The translations under genes and the position numbers were made by a program. From Martelella mediterranea DSM 17316 (lineage in GTDB: Bacteria > Pseudomonadota > Alphaproteobacteria > Rhizobiales > Rhizobiaceae), in the NCBI RefSeq assembly GCF_002043005.1, contig NZ_CP020330.1, forward strand, positions 1,510,501 through 1,574,500: DNA of 64,000 bases, written 5' to 3'. The first letter of the stretch is position 1. Each line of letters starts with the position of its first letter. The notes under the pieces were generated by a model. The model made no database searches and was not told where the DNA came from. It saw only the letters and a program-made list of their open reading frames with translations. Positions 47,489 through 58,406 of the stretch are shown piece by piece.

Positions 47489-48499
47489 TTACTTCATCAG
47501 GTCCTTGCCGACGCCCTTGCAGACGAACTGGGTCGTATAGGCCTTGGTGTAGTCGAGGTCGGCTTCATAGAGCCCGATATCGACCATGTCGTCGAAGAAG
47601 GTCTTGAAGTGTTCATCGGTCATGCAGCCGATGCCGCCTTCCTCGGCCTCGCCGGAGACGACGATGCCGTATTCCTTCATTTTGTCGATGGAGAAAGCGA
47701 TCTGCTCATCCGTCATTTCCGGATTGTCTTTCTTGATCAGATCGTTGGCGGCCGTGTTGTCGCCGTAGAGGTAATTGTACCAGCCTTCGATCGAGGCATC
47801 GACGAAGCGCTGCACGAGGTCGGGGTTCTCGTCGACCATCTTCTGCTGGGCGGTGATCATCGTCGAATAGGGCGAGTAGCCGCTGTCGGCGAGCAGGAAG
47901 ACCTTCGGCGTCCAACCGGCTTCCTTTTCCACCGAATAGGGCTCCGATGTCAGATATCCCTGCTGGGCGGATTGCGGATCGGCGATGAACGGGGCCGGGT
48001 TGAAGGTGTAGGGCTTGTACTGCTCGTCGCTGAAGCCGTCGAAATTGGCCTTCATCCACTGGAAATAGGACAGGAACCCGTCCTTGCCCATGAAAATCGT
48101 CGGCAGTTTTGCGAGATCGGCGAATTCCTCGATGCCCTGATCGGGATGCGCCATCAGGATCTGCGGGTCCTTCTGGAAGATCGCCGCGACATCGATCAGC
48201 GGAATGTCCTCGACCACGGCGTCGAATTCGCCCTGCGGCGAGCCCATGTAGAAATCGACCTTGCCGGCGATCAGCAGTGCGCGGTTGGCCGCCTGCGGGC
48301 CGCCCTGCACGATGGTGACGTCGAGCCCGTATTTCTCGTAGGTGCCGTCGGCAACGGCCTGGTAGAAGCCGCCATGCTCGGCCTGGGCCAGCCAGTTGGT
48401 GCCGTAGGAAACCTCGTCGAGCGCAAGCGCCGGCGCTGCGGCGGCAAGCGTCAGCCCGGTGAGAGCCGCAAGCCCGGTCATGCTGGATTGAAGTGACAT
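47489..48499 (-). CDS. ABC transporter substrate-binding protein, NMT1/THI5-like
   Basis: About 336 residues from the ATG at 48499 (AAGGGGAACGAGAA upstream). It has a signal peptide of about 27 residues (ending APALA). The NMT1 fold is visible in YGTNWLAQAEHGGFYQAVAD, KYGLDVTIVQGGPQAANRAL and DFYMGSPQGEFDAV. Members bind hydroxymethylpyrimidine-type or other small aromatic N-rings. The WLAQAEHGGFYQA motif is shared with ThiY-like receptors. It is the first gene of the importer-degradation operon, divergent from a LysR gene. Ligand unproven. Confidence 0.9.
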   Translation of the reverse strand: MSLQSSMTGLAALTGLTLAAAAPALALDEVSYGTNWLAQAEHGGFYQAVADGTYEKYGLDVTIVQGGPQAANRALLIAGKVDFYMGSPQGEFDAVVEDIPLIDVAAIFQKDPQILMAHPDQGIEEFADLAKLPTIFMGKDGFLSYFQWMKANFDGFSDEQYKPYTFNPAPFIADPQSAQQGYLTSEPYSVEKEAGWTPKVFLLADSGYSPYSTMITAQQKMVDENPDLVQRFVDASIEGWYNYLYGDNTAANDLIKKDNPEMTDEQIAFSIDKMKEYGIVVSGEAEEGGIGCMTDEHFKTFFDDMVDIGLYEADLDYTKAYTTQFVCKGVGKDLMK

Positions 48500-48676
48500 T
48501 TCTCGTTCCCCTTCGCGTTTTGCTGAAGCCTTATGATTGGCATTTGAGCGGCTTAACCGCTGTTTGAGAAGTATCAATTTTCGTGCGCATCGATGCCTTT
48601 TTTGCACAAGGCTCGCGAATGATATAATTGTAGCCGCACTGCGTAAAAATTGGTCACTCCAGTCGAGTTTACCCCG

Positions 48677-49615
48677 ATGCTGCACTCCCGCAAACTGCAA
48701 TATATCGATGAAATCGCCCGTTGCGGATCGATCAGAAAGGCCGCCCAGAGGTTGAATGTGGCATCGTCGGCGGTCAACCGGCAGATCCTGGCGCTGGAGG
48801 AGGAGCTTGGCGCGCCGCTGTTCGAGCGGCTGCCGCGCGGCCTGCGGCTGACGGCGGCCGGCGAGATGTGCGTCGAGCATATCCGCGAGGTGCTGAAAAG
48901 CTATGACCGGCTGGAGGCGCGCATAAGGGCGCTGAAAATGCCGCAGGCCGGCAAGGTTACGCTGGTCACCACCGTCGGGCTTGCGGCCGGGCCGCTGCCG
49001 GAGATCATCGCCCGCTTCGTGGCGGAAAACCCGCGCATCCGCATTCACCTGCGCTCCGATATCGGCGATACCACCATTGCCTCGGTGGTCACCGGCGATG
49101 TCGATCTCGGGCTCGGCTTCAACATTCCGCCGACGCCCGGCATCCGCACCGTCGCCACCTTCGATGTGCCGATCGGCGCGGTGCTGCCGCCCGGCCATCC
49201 GCTTGGCGAACAGGAGCGCGTCAATGTCGCCGATGTCGTGCAGGAGCCGCTGGTGCTGGCGCAGACGGGCACCAGCCTGCGCAATGTCATCAATCTCATG
49301 CTGTCGCCGCTGCCGCTGCCGATCGAGCCGGTGGTGGAGACCAATGCGTCGGAAATGCTGAAACAACTGGTCAAGCGCGGCACGGGCTTGACCTTCCTCA
49401 ACCCGCTCGATGTTTATGACGATTGCAGCCGGGGCGAGCTGGTGTTCCGCCCGGTCGCCGACCCGCATGTGCGTCACCAGCCGATGAAGCTCTTCGCCCG
49501 CGCCCGCGCGCCCCTCGACGCCGCCACCAGTCTTTTTGTGGACTATCTGCTGCGCGAACTGGCGGCGATGATCGCGACGCTGCAGGAGCGCCGGCATTTG
49601 CCGGAGACGGTGTAG
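48677..49615 (+). CDS. LysR-family regulator of the adjacent ABC/amidohydrolase operon
   Basis: About 312 residues from the ATG at 48677 (MLHSRKLQYIDEIARCGSIR). The helix-turn-helix is at about residues 1-60 (KAAQRLNVASSAVNRQILAL). The effector domain holds VTLVTTVGLAAGPLPEIIAR and TSLRNVINLMLSP. The start has no strong ribosome site, and a TTG at 48650 is possible. Divergent from the receptor gene across about 177 bp, the classical LysR arrangement, so it likely activates the operon in response to its substrate. Confidence 0.9.
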   Translation: MLHSRKLQYIDEIARCGSIRKAAQRLNVASSAVNRQILALEEELGAPLFERLPRGLRLTAAGEMCVEHIREVLKSYDRLEARIRALKMPQAGKVTLVTTVGLAAGPLPEIIARFVAENPRIRIHLRSDIGDTTIASVVTGDVDLGLGFNIPPTPGIRTVATFDVPIGAVLPPGHPLGEQERVNVADVVQEPLVLAQTGTSLRNVINLMLSPLPLPIEPVVETNASEMLKQLVKRGTGLTFLNPLDVYDDCSRGELVFRPVADPHVRHQPMKLFARARAPLDAATSLFVDYLLRELAAMIATLQERRHLPETV

Positions 49616-49678
49616 TTTTCTGGCTGCCGGCCAGTATCATCCGTGCGGTATTGTGGGTTCGAGGCATCACAGCCCACA

Positions 49679-49823
49679 ATCTCCCTCCTTGAGGGGGAGA
49701 TGCCCCGACAGGGGCAGAGAGGGGTGAACCCTCTCCAAAAATGCGGAGTCTGCTGCTTTTAGGGCTTACGCCCTTTACCCCTCTCTGTCGCTTTCGCGAC
49801 ATCTCCCCCTCAAGGGGGGAGAT
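49679..49823. repeat. Long intergenic inverted repeat, copy C
   Basis: About 145 bp. The left arm is ATCTCCCTCCTTGAGG with GGGGGAGAT; the right arm ATCTCCCCCTCAAGG with GGGGGAGAT; inner GCAGAGAGGGGTGAACCCT is inverted as TACCCCTCTCTGTCGC. Near-identical to copy A at 10466, including the TGTCGCTTTCGCGACAT motif. It fills most of the 49616-49924 gap between convergent genes; nothing else is visible there. Confidence 0.85.
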
Positions 49824-49924
49824 CATGGTTGAGAGGCTTTTCGTAGATGGAAAGCCGCGTTTGTGGCGACCGGTTCGGCTTCCAAAATTCAATTCAGAAA
49901 CTCAAAGCATCGGCACTTTCATCT

Positions 49925-50725
49925 TCACCCGGGCGTATACAGCTTCTCCAGCGGATAACCCTTCAAATCCTCGATCAGCTCGATAAAGCCCGCGATCTGA
50001 TGCCGGGCGATCGCCTCGCCCTTTTCGGCGGTGCCGGCGGCGGCGTTGCCGACCGCGCCCTTGGGGTTGAGGTCGTGGGCGATCCAGGCGAGCGAGTTGG
50101 GCGGGATCGGCTGCAGGTGGCGGGTGTTTTCCTTCTGCCATTTGGCGAGCGAGACGAAGTTTTCCGCGTGCTCCATCTTCACGAGTTCCGGGCGGAAATG
50201 CAGCATCAGCGAGGTTTCGACCTCGCCGGCATGGATGCCATAGGTGCGCTCCTCGTCGCTGATCATGCCCTCGGGATGGCCGAACCGGCCCCACTGGGTG
50301 GAAACCACCGCCATCGCAAACCGCACCCGCATTTCGCGCGCCACGATGTGCATGATGTCGAGATTGCCGCCATGGCTGTTGACGATGATCATCTTCCTGA
50401 GACCGGCCTCGGCCACCTTCTCGCCGATCGCGGTCCAGGCCGGGATCAGGATATCGGCGCCGAAGGACAGCGTGCCGGGGCCGTAGACATGTTCGTTGGC
50501 CTTGCCGATTTCCTGAACCGGCAGCACCAGAACGTCGAGATCGTCGGAGATCATGTCCTGAAGCGTGTCCAGCATGCCGCGCGCGATCGCCACATCGGTC
50601 GCGACCGGCAGATGAGGGCCGTGCTGCTCGGTGGAGGCGATCGGCAGGATCGCGATCGTCTTTTCGGCATCAAGTGCTGAAAATTCCGGGCTCGTCAGTT
50701 CATTCCAGTAAAAGCGCTTGGCCAT
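49925..50725 (-). CDS. Creatininase-family metal-dependent amidohydrolase
   Basis: 266 residues. The Zn/Mn site is complete: ILPIASTEQHGPHLPVATD (Glu, His, Asp), VNSHGGNLDIMH and YGIHAGEVETSLML (His, Glu). Family members include creatininase, FAPy deformylase ArfB and MftE, so the substrate cannot be named. It is convergent with the LysR gene and lies near the amidohydrolase operon, which suggests, but does not prove, a shared substrate class of cyclic amides. The start at 50725 has no strong ribosome site in view. Confidence 0.9.
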   Translation of the reverse strand: MAKRFYWNELTSPEFSALDAEKTIAILPIASTEQHGPHLPVATDVAIARGMLDTLQDMISDDLDVLVLPVQEIGKANEHVYGPGTLSFGADILIPAWTAIGEKVAEAGLRKMIIVNSHGGNLDIMHIVAREMRVRFAMAVVSTQWGRFGHPEGMISDEERTYGIHAGEVETSLMLHFRPELVKMEHAENFVSLAKWQKENTRHLQPIPPNSLAWIAHDLNPKGAVGNAAAGTAEKGEAIARHQIAGFIELIEDLKGYPLEKLYTPG

Positions 50726-50847
50726 GTCTCACCTGTCTGATGTTCCCCGCCGCTTTTCGTTGCGGCGTCTCAGACAGGTTTAGGCAAAGGGCGTGATCGG
50801 CAAAAGCATCGTTTTGCGTTCCGGCCGCTCTCTTTTTGCGCGCGGTC

Positions 50848-51759
50848 TCAGGCCGGCTTCGGTTTGCCCCACTGGGCGAGCGCGATCCCGCCGACGACGA
50901 GCACAAGGGCGATCGCGTGGAATCCCGAAAGCTGCTCGTCGAGCACCAGCACGGCGATGATCGTGCCGAACACCGGGATCAGGTTGATGAAGATGCCGGC
51001 GCGATTGGGGCCGATCACGTCGACGCCGCGGATGAAAAAGGCCTGGGAGACAAGCGAGGGAAACAGGCCTGCATAAAGCACCACGCCGAAGCCGATGGCA
51101 TCATGCGGCCAGATCGCGGAGCCCAAGGCGATTTCGGCTGCCACCAAAGGTATCGAGGCGATCACCGCTCCGCAGCAGAACGAGATCACCATCACCCGCC
51201 AGTCGAGCGGCGGCTTCCAGCGCAGCGCCACGGTGTAGCCGGAATAGCTGAGCGCCGCGGCGAGCGCCAGCAGATCACCGAGATTGAGATCGAGATGCAA
51301 CAGCTTGCGCATCTCGCCCTGGGAAACGACGGTGGCAACGCCCGCCAGCGTGACCAGAAAACCGGTCATCTGCAGCACGGTCGAACGGGTGCGAAACAGC
51401 GCGAAATTGATGGCGAGGATGCAAAACGGCAGGCTCGCCTGGATCATCGACACGTTGATCGCCGAGGTGAGCTGGAGCCCGGAATAGAGAAAGGCGTTAT
51501 AGGCCGTATAGCCGACCGCGCCGAAGGCGAGGATTGCCGGCCAGTTACGCCTGACCACCGGCCAGTCCCGGCGGATCTGCGGCAGCGAAAACAGGCCGAG
51601 AACGATCGCCGCCATGGTCCAGCGCAGGGAATTGAGAACCATGGGTGAGACGTGACCGACCGCCAGCTTGCCCGCGGTCATGTTTCCGCCCCAAAGAAAT
51701 GCCGTGATGGTGAGAAGCAGATAGGCCTGCCATTCGCTGGCGTGCGCGCCTGATTTCAT
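50848..51759 (-). CDS. DMT-superfamily (EamA) inner-membrane transporter
   Basis: A 303-residue protein with about ten membrane spans in two EamA repeats. The first starts YLLLTITAFLWGGNMTAGKL and the second GVVLYAGLFPSLVSQAFFIR. GLYSGLQLTSA-like (FLYSGLQLTSAINVSMIQAS) and FINLIPVFGTIIAVLVLDEQ are typical of this drug/metabolite exporter family. Single gene, 122 bp after the creatininase-type gene. Substrate unknown. Confidence 0.9.
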   Translation of the reverse strand: MKSGAHASEWQAYLLLTITAFLWGGNMTAGKLAVGHVSPMVLNSLRWTMAAIVLGLFSLPQIRRDWPVVRRNWPAILAFGAVGYTAYNAFLYSGLQLTSAINVSMIQASLPFCILAINFALFRTRSTVLQMTGFLVTLAGVATVVSQGEMRKLLHLDLNLGDLLALAAALSYSGYTVALRWKPPLDWRVMVISFCCGAVIASIPLVAAEIALGSAIWPHDAIGFGVVLYAGLFPSLVSQAFFIRGVDVIGPNRAGIFINLIPVFGTIIAVLVLDEQLSGFHAIALVLVVGGIALAQWGKPKPA

Positions 51760-51922
51760 GTCATTCGCCGATCCATTCGAGGGTAAGACCGGAATAGTCC
51801 GTCAGCCATGGCGCTGTCACGAGAAAATTTTGCGCTTGCGGGCGTGGGGGATCGCAATATGACAGCGAGATGGTTATAGATGCTGCGGCTTAACCGTGAC
51901 TTAGGACTTCCAGGTAGGTGAT

Positions 51923-53221
51923 ATGACAAATGTTGTAGTGGTCGGCTCGCAATGGGGCGACGAGGGCAAGGGCAAGATCGTTGACTGGCTTTCCGAGCGC
52001 GCCGATATCGTGGTGCGCTATCAGGGCGGTCACAATGCCGGCCACACGCTGGTGATCGACGGCGTGAGCTACAAACTGTCGCTGCTGCCGTCGGGCGTGG
52101 TGCGCGAGGGCAAGCTTGCCGTCATCGGCAACGGCGTCGTCGTCGACCCGCATGCGCTGATCGCCGAGATCGGCCGGCTGGAAGCGCAAGGGGTGAAGAT
52201 CTCGCCTGAAAATCTCCGCATCGCCGACAATGCGACGCTGATCCTCTCGCTCCACCGCGAGCTTGACGGTATGCGCGAGGACGCGGCCACCAATTCCGGC
52301 ACCAAGATCGGCACCACGCGGCGCGGCATTGGTCCGGCCTATGAGGACAAGGTCGGCCGCCGCGCGATCCGGCTGATGGACCTTGCCAATCTGGAGAGCC
52401 TGCCGGCCAAGGTCGACCGGCTGCTGACCCATCACAATGCGCTGCGCCGCGGCTTCGGCGCGCCCGAGATTTCCCATGATGCGATCATGGAGGAGCTCAC
52501 CTCGGTCGCCGATCAGGTCCTGCCTTACCGCGAAACCGTGTGGCTGCTGCTCGACAAGAAGCGCCGCGCCGGCCAGCGCATCCTGTTCGAGGGCGCGCAG
52601 GGCACGCTGCTCGATATCGACCACGGCACCTACCCCTTCGTGACCTCGTCGAACACGGTCGCGGGGCAGGCTGCGGCCGGCTCCGGCATGGGGCCGGGCT
52701 CGCTCGGCTATATTCTCGGCATCACCAAGGCCTATACCACGCGCGTCGGCGAAGGGCCGTTCCCGACGGAACTCAATGACGAGATCGGCAATTTCCTCGG
52801 CGAGCGCGGCCATGAATTCGGCACGGTGACCGGGCGCAAGCGCCGCTGCGGCTGGTTTGATGCCGTGCTGGTGCGCCAGGCCGTCGCCACCAACGGCATC
52901 ACCGGCATCGCGCTGACCAAGCTAGACGTGCTGGACGGGTTGGACGAGTTGAAGATCTGCGTCGCCTATGAACTCGATGGCGAGCGGATCGAGGCGCTGC
53001 CGGCGAGCCAGGGCGCGCAGGCGCGGGTCAAGCCGGTCTATGTCACGCTGGAAGGCTGGAAGGAATCAACCGTCGGCGCGCGCAAATGGGCGGACCTGCC
53101 GGCGCAGGCGATCAAATATGTACGCCAGGTTGAGGAGCTGATCGGGGCTCCCGTTGCGCTTTTATCCACAAGTCCTGAGCGCGATGATACCATTCTCGTG
53201 ACCGATCCATTTGAAGATTAA
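51923..53221 (+). CDS. purA: Adenylosuccinate synthetase
   Basis: Joins IMP and aspartate with GTP on the way to AMP. 432 residues. It begins [20 protein letters not shown] (GTP-binding, catalytic Asp/His region), has [15 protein letters not shown], and [31 protein letters not shown] is the IMP/Asp-loop region. AGGTAGGTGAT precedes the ATG. Full length and canonical, followed 51 bp later by a membrane protein gene. Confidence 0.98.
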   Translation: MTNVVVVGSQWGDEGKGKIVDWLSERADIVVRYQGGHNAGHTLVIDGVSYKLSLLPSGVVREGKLAVIGNGVVVDPHALIAEIGRLEAQGVKISPENLRIADNATLILSLHRELDGMREDAATNSGTKIGTTRRGIGPAYEDKVGRRAIRLMDLANLESLPAKVDRLLTHHNALRRGFGAPEISHDAIMEELTSVADQVLPYRETVWLLLDKKRRAGQRILFEGAQGTLLDIDHGTYPFVTSSNTVAGQAAAGSGMGPGSLGYILGITKAYTTRVGEGPFPTELNDEIGNFLGERGHEFGTVTGRKRRCGWFDAVLVRQAVATNGITGIALTKLDVLDGLDELKICVAYELDGERIEALPASQGAQARVKPVYVTLEGWKESTVGARKWADLPAQAIKYVRQVEELIGAPVALLSTSPERDDTILVTDPFED

Positions 53222-53272
53222 GAAAAAATCGTAGTATTGTCGCGGCACTGTCCCGCACAATAGGGGTGATTC

Positions 53273-55057
<1,785 letters not shown>

Positions 55058-55109
55058 GGGCTTTCCAATAAAGTCTGCACGTTTGCCGAGGTGAAGCGAG
55101 GCTGGACAG

Positions 55110-55703
55110 ATGGATATAACTCTTGCTCACGCGCTCACCCGGCGTCGCTCTGTCCGCGCGTTCGCGAAGCATGCGATACCGCTTCGCTCGCTGGAAAAAA
55201 TCCTGTGGGCGGGCCAGGGCAAGTCGGGAGAGGATGACGGAAGGACCGTTCCATCCGCCCACGCGCTCTACCCGCTCCGCCTGTTTGTCATGGCAGGCAG
55301 GGTCGTCGGCCTTGAGAGCGGATTGTATACCGCTGTACCGGGCGGGCTGGACCTGAGGAACATCAATCATGCCGATTTGCGCCCGGCTCTCTGCAAGGCG
55401 GCCATTGGTAACCCGGAATGGATTGCGAACGCGGCGTGCATTATTGCCATATGCGCTGACATGCTGACGCCGGTGCGGGCATTCGTTGAACAGCAGCCCT
55501 ATGGCGCGCGCGGCGAGCGCTACATCGTTCTGGAGGCGGGCGCGGCGGCGCAAAATATCCAGCTCATGGCGGTGGCGGAGGGGCTGGGAAGCGTTCTGGT
55601 TGGTGGTTTCAGTGATGAAGCCACAGCCAGTGTTCTCGGGCTGGAGCCACCCCTCGCGCCGCTCGCGTTGATGTGCCTCGGTGCCCCGGTCCCGGAGCGC
55701 TGA
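55110..55703 (+). CDS. SagB-like nitroreductase-family oxidoreductase
   Basis: 197 residues of the nitroreductase fold. It starts with the FMN-binding RRRSVRAFAKHAIP and has ILWAGQGKSGEDDGRTVPSA, SAHALYPLRLFVMAGRV and YIVLEAGAAAQNIQLMAVAE. GLGSVLVGGF near the end is typical. The SAHALYPL segment and the VxGLxxGLYxxxP pattern are those of SagB-type dehydrogenases that oxidise azolines in peptide natural products. No YcaO-like or precursor gene is nearby, so this is an orphan member. Start at 55110 follows GCTGGACAG, a weak site. Confidence 0.85.
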   Translation: MDITLAHALTRRRSVRAFAKHAIPLRSLEKILWAGQGKSGEDDGRTVPSAHALYPLRLFVMAGRVVGLESGLYTAVPGGLDLRNINHADLRPALCKAAIGNPEWIANAACIIAICADMLTPVRAFVEQQPYGARGERYIVLEAGAAAQNIQLMAVAEGLGSVLVGGFSDEATASVLGLEPPLAPLALMCLGAPVPER

Positions 55704-55734
55704 GGAAGCGCGTCGACATCGTCTTCACACAACG

Positions 55735-55772
55735 CATAACGCCCTCATGCGATGATGCATGAGGGCGTTATG
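55735..55772. terminator. Perfect 16-bp stem between the nitroreductase gene and rpoH
   Basis: CATAACGCCCTCATGC (55735-55750) and its exact inverse GCATGAGGGCGTTATG (55757-55772) enclose the loop GATGAT. It lies between convergent stops (55703 and 55829). No T-run follows on either side, so it may be a bidirectional RNA-end-protecting hairpin rather than an intrinsic terminator. Confidence 0.7.
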
Positions 55773-55828
55773 ATTTCCAAACGTCCTGTTCCCAGGCGGC
55801 TTGGCCGCTCAGGAACGCGGCGGTGCCG

Positions 55829-56746
55829 CTATTCCGAATCGTCTGCGCCCTCGCGCACGGCTCGGACCGCCTTGGCGTTGGCGGTGACCTGCTTCTGCAC
55901 GGCGTCCTGCACCTTTTCGAAGGCGCGGACCTCGATCTGGCGCACGCGTTCGCGCGAGATGTTGAATTCGCCGGAGAGCGATTCCAGCGTTTCCGGGTCT
56001 TCAGACAGGCGACGGGCCACGAAGATGCGCTTTTCGCGGTCGTTCAGCACGTCCATCGCGGACGACAGCATGTCGCGGCGGTTTTCGAGTTCGTCCTGAT
56101 TGACGAGCATCTCTTCCTGGCTGTCATGGTCATCGACGAGCCAGTCCTGCCACTGCCCGGATTCACCCTCGGTGGCGCGGATCGGCGCGTTCAGAGAGGC
56201 ATCGCCGGAAAGCCTGCGGTTCATCGAGATCACTTCTTCCTCGCTGACATTCAGCTTGGTCGCGATTTCGGTGACCTGTTCGGGCTTGAGGTCGCCATCC
56301 TCGATCGCCTGGATCTTACCCTTGAGGCGGCGCAGGTTGAAGAACAGCCGCTTCTGGTTGGCGGTGGTGCCCATTTTTACGAGCGACCATGAACGCAGGA
56401 TATATTCCTGGATCGAGGCCTTGATCCACCACATGGCGTAGGTGGCCAGACGGAAACCCCGTTCGGGGTCGAATTTCTTGACGGCCTGCATCAGGCCGAC
56501 ATTGCCTTCGGAAACCACCTCGCCGATGGGAAGGCCATAACCGCGATAGCCCATCGCGATCTTGGCGACGAGACGCAGATGGCTGGTGACAAGCTGATGG
56601 GCCGCATTGCGGTCGTCATGCTCCTGATACCGCTTGGCAAGCATGTATTCCTGCTGCGGCTCGAGCATGGGGAATTTGCGGATTTCTTCGAGATAACGGT
56701 TGAGACCGTTTTCTCCGGCACGGATGCTGGGAAGCGTATTGGCCAT
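55829..56746 (-). CDS. rpoH: RNA polymerase heat-shock sigma factor (sigma-32)
   Basis: Directs RNA polymerase to heat-shock promoters. About 305 residues from the ATG at 56746 (AAGGGGGTGAAAGC upstream). Region 2 includes LVTSHLRLVAKIAMGYRGYG and YAMWWIKASIQEYILRSWSL. The diagnostic RpoH box QKRLFFNLRR is at residues 131-140, and region 4 ends ISRERVRQIEVRAFEKVQ. Rhizobia often have two RpoH copies; which one this is cannot be told. The long leader 56747-56928 shows no obvious thermosensor. Confidence 0.96.
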   Translation of the reverse strand: MANTLPSIRAGENGLNRYLEEIRKFPMLEPQQEYMLAKRYQEHDDRNAAHQLVTSHLRLVAKIAMGYRGYGLPIGEVVSEGNVGLMQAVKKFDPERGFRLATYAMWWIKASIQEYILRSWSLVKMGTTANQKRLFFNLRRLKGKIQAIEDGDLKPEQVTEIATKLNVSEEEVISMNRRLSGDASLNAPIRATEGESGQWQDWLVDDHDSQEEMLVNQDELENRRDMLSSAMDVLNDREKRIFVARRLSEDPETLESLSGEFNISRERVRQIEVRAFEKVQDAVQKQVTANAKAVRAVREGADDSE

Positions 56747-56928
56747 GCTTTCACCCCCTTGGTGTTGCAATCCTCATCAAATCAGCGGCGATCAACGGGA
56801 CAAAACCCGCAATCCGACCATCGATTTTCTGGAGGGAAAACCCGATTTAAGTATGGCAGGGAGGGCTTTCAAGGGATCTGGATCAAAAACTTTCCATTGA
56901 CTGGAATGTTTTTGATCGGATTGACCGC

Positions 56929-57954
56929 TCAGCCCTCGAATGCAGCGCAAAGCGCTGCCATATCGGCGGGCAGGGGCGCTTCGAAGCGCATCTCTTCGCC
57001 GGTCGACGGGTGTTCGATCACGAGCAGGGCGGCATGGAGCGCCTGACGGGGGAAGCCGCGCACCAGCGAGGCGGCGGGCTCCTCCAGCAAATTGACCTTG
57101 GTCTTGAAGCCACCGCCATACATGTTGTCGCCGATCAGCGGGTGGCCGATATGCGCCATGTGGACGCGGATCTGGTGGGTGCGGCCCGTCTCCAGCCGGC
57201 ATTCGACAAGGCTTGCCAGCGCGCTACCGTCCGGCTTTTCGCCGAAACGGCGCTCGACCGTGTAATGGGTGATGGCGAAATCGGCATCGGCGCTGTCTGC
57301 CCGTTTAACGGCGCGGCGAATGCGGTCTGGCGCGCGCCCGAGCGGCGCGTCGATCGTACCGTGCAGCATTTTCGGCCGGCCCCAGATCAGCGCCTTGTAG
57401 GCGCGCTGAAGCGGCCCCGTGCGGCCGTGATCGGCGAACTGTGCGGCAAGCGACTGATGAGCGGCGTCGTTCTTGGCGACCACCATCACGCCGGTGGTGT
57501 CCTTGTCGAGGCGGTGGACGATGCCGGGGCGCTTCACCCCGCCAATGCCCGAAAGCGTGTCGCCGCAATGATGGATCAGCGCGTTGACCAGCGTTCCGGT
57601 CCAGTTGCCGGCGCCCGGATGCACCACGAGGCCCGCCTGCTTGTTGATGACGATGATGTCGCCGTCCTCATGCAGGATTTCGAGCGGAATGTCCTCGCCC
57701 TCCGGCTCGGCATCTTCCGCCTCGGGCATGATCAGGCTGATGGCCTCGCCACCTTTGACCTTGCGGCTCGGCTCGGTCGCCGGCTTGCCGTCGATCGATA
57801 CCGCGCCGGCATTGATCAGCGCCTTCACGCGGGTGCGCGACACGCCGTCGCCCATCTCGCGCGCTATGAAAGCGTCCAGACGCTCTTTCGTGCCCTCGGG
57901 GACGAGAAAGTCTTTTCTATCGGCCTGGGTTTGTTTAAACGGGTCGTCTGTCAT
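56929..57954 (-). CDS. rluD: RluD/RluA-family pseudouridine synthase
   Basis: About 341 residues from the ATG at 57954. The N-terminal S4 RNA-binding domain (about 18-75: ERLDAFIAREMG, SRTRVKALINAG) is followed by the catalytic domain. The active-site motif is GIVHRLDKDTTGVMVVAK (catalytic Asp in HRLDKD), with GRTHQIRVHMAHIGHPLIGD in the second half. RluD-type by the S4 domain, probably modifying 23S rRNA. Divergent from the small membrane protein with 61 bp between. Confidence 0.92.
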   Translation of the reverse strand: MTDDPFKQTQADRKDFLVPEGTKERLDAFIAREMGDGVSRTRVKALINAGAVSIDGKPATEPSRKVKGGEAISLIMPEAEDAEPEGEDIPLEILHEDGDIIVINKQAGLVVHPGAGNWTGTLVNALIHHCGDTLSGIGGVKRPGIVHRLDKDTTGVMVVAKNDAAHQSLAAQFADHGRTGPLQRAYKALIWGRPKMLHGTIDAPLGRAPDRIRRAVKRADSADADFAITHYTVERRFGEKPDGSALASLVECRLETGRTHQIRVHMAHIGHPLIGDNMYGGGFKTKVNLLEEPAASLVRGFPRQALHAALLVIEHPSTGEEMRFEAPLPADMAALCAAFEG

Positions 57955-58015
57955 CTGAACTTTGCAAGTGCGGTTCGCGCTTGTTAAGCGAAACCGGCCC
58001 CCGGAGCAATGGACA

Positions 58016-58405
58016 ATGTCGCAACACCGCATTGAAGACGAAGAAGAAGACAAGCCGCTCGACCCCGCGGTCGAGCTGGTGCGGCGGCGGATGCTGCGCT
58101 TGCAGGTCGTCTCCGCGTTGATCATGATCGTCTCGCTGATGGCGGTGTTCGGCGCGATCCTGTACAAGGTCATGAGCCGTCCGGATGAGGCGTCGGTCGC
58201 CGAGCGCGGCGGCGCGATCGTGCCCGCGGATGCGCCAAGGGCGCTGACGGCCAACCTGCCGCGCGGCTTCGAGATTGCCGATATCAGCTATGGCGACGGC
58301 CAGGCGCTGATCTACGGCATCAAGGAAAACGGCGAGCAGACGCTCTATCTCTTCGACCTCCACACCGGCCGCATGGCCGCCGATGTCGAAATCCGCTTCG
58401 ACTGA
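58016..58405 (+). CDS. Small uncharacterised single-span membrane protein
   Basis: 129 residues from the ATG at 58016 (GGAGCAATGGACA upstream). A charged N-terminus (RIEDEEEDKPLDP) is followed by one transmembrane helix at about 34-55 (LQVVSALIMIVSLMAVFGAI) and a roughly 70-residue C-terminal domain (AADVEIRFD end). I do not recognise a named family. Its stop is 1 bp before the TrmH-type gene's ATG (TGAGATG), so the two are cotranscribed. Confidence 0.8.
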   Translation: MSQHRIEDEEEDKPLDPAVELVRRRMLRLQVVSALIMIVSLMAVFGAILYKVMSRPDEASVAERGGAIVPADAPRALTANLPRGFEIADISYGDGQALIYGIKENGEQTLYLFDLHTGRMAADVEIRFD

Positions 58406-58406
58406 G

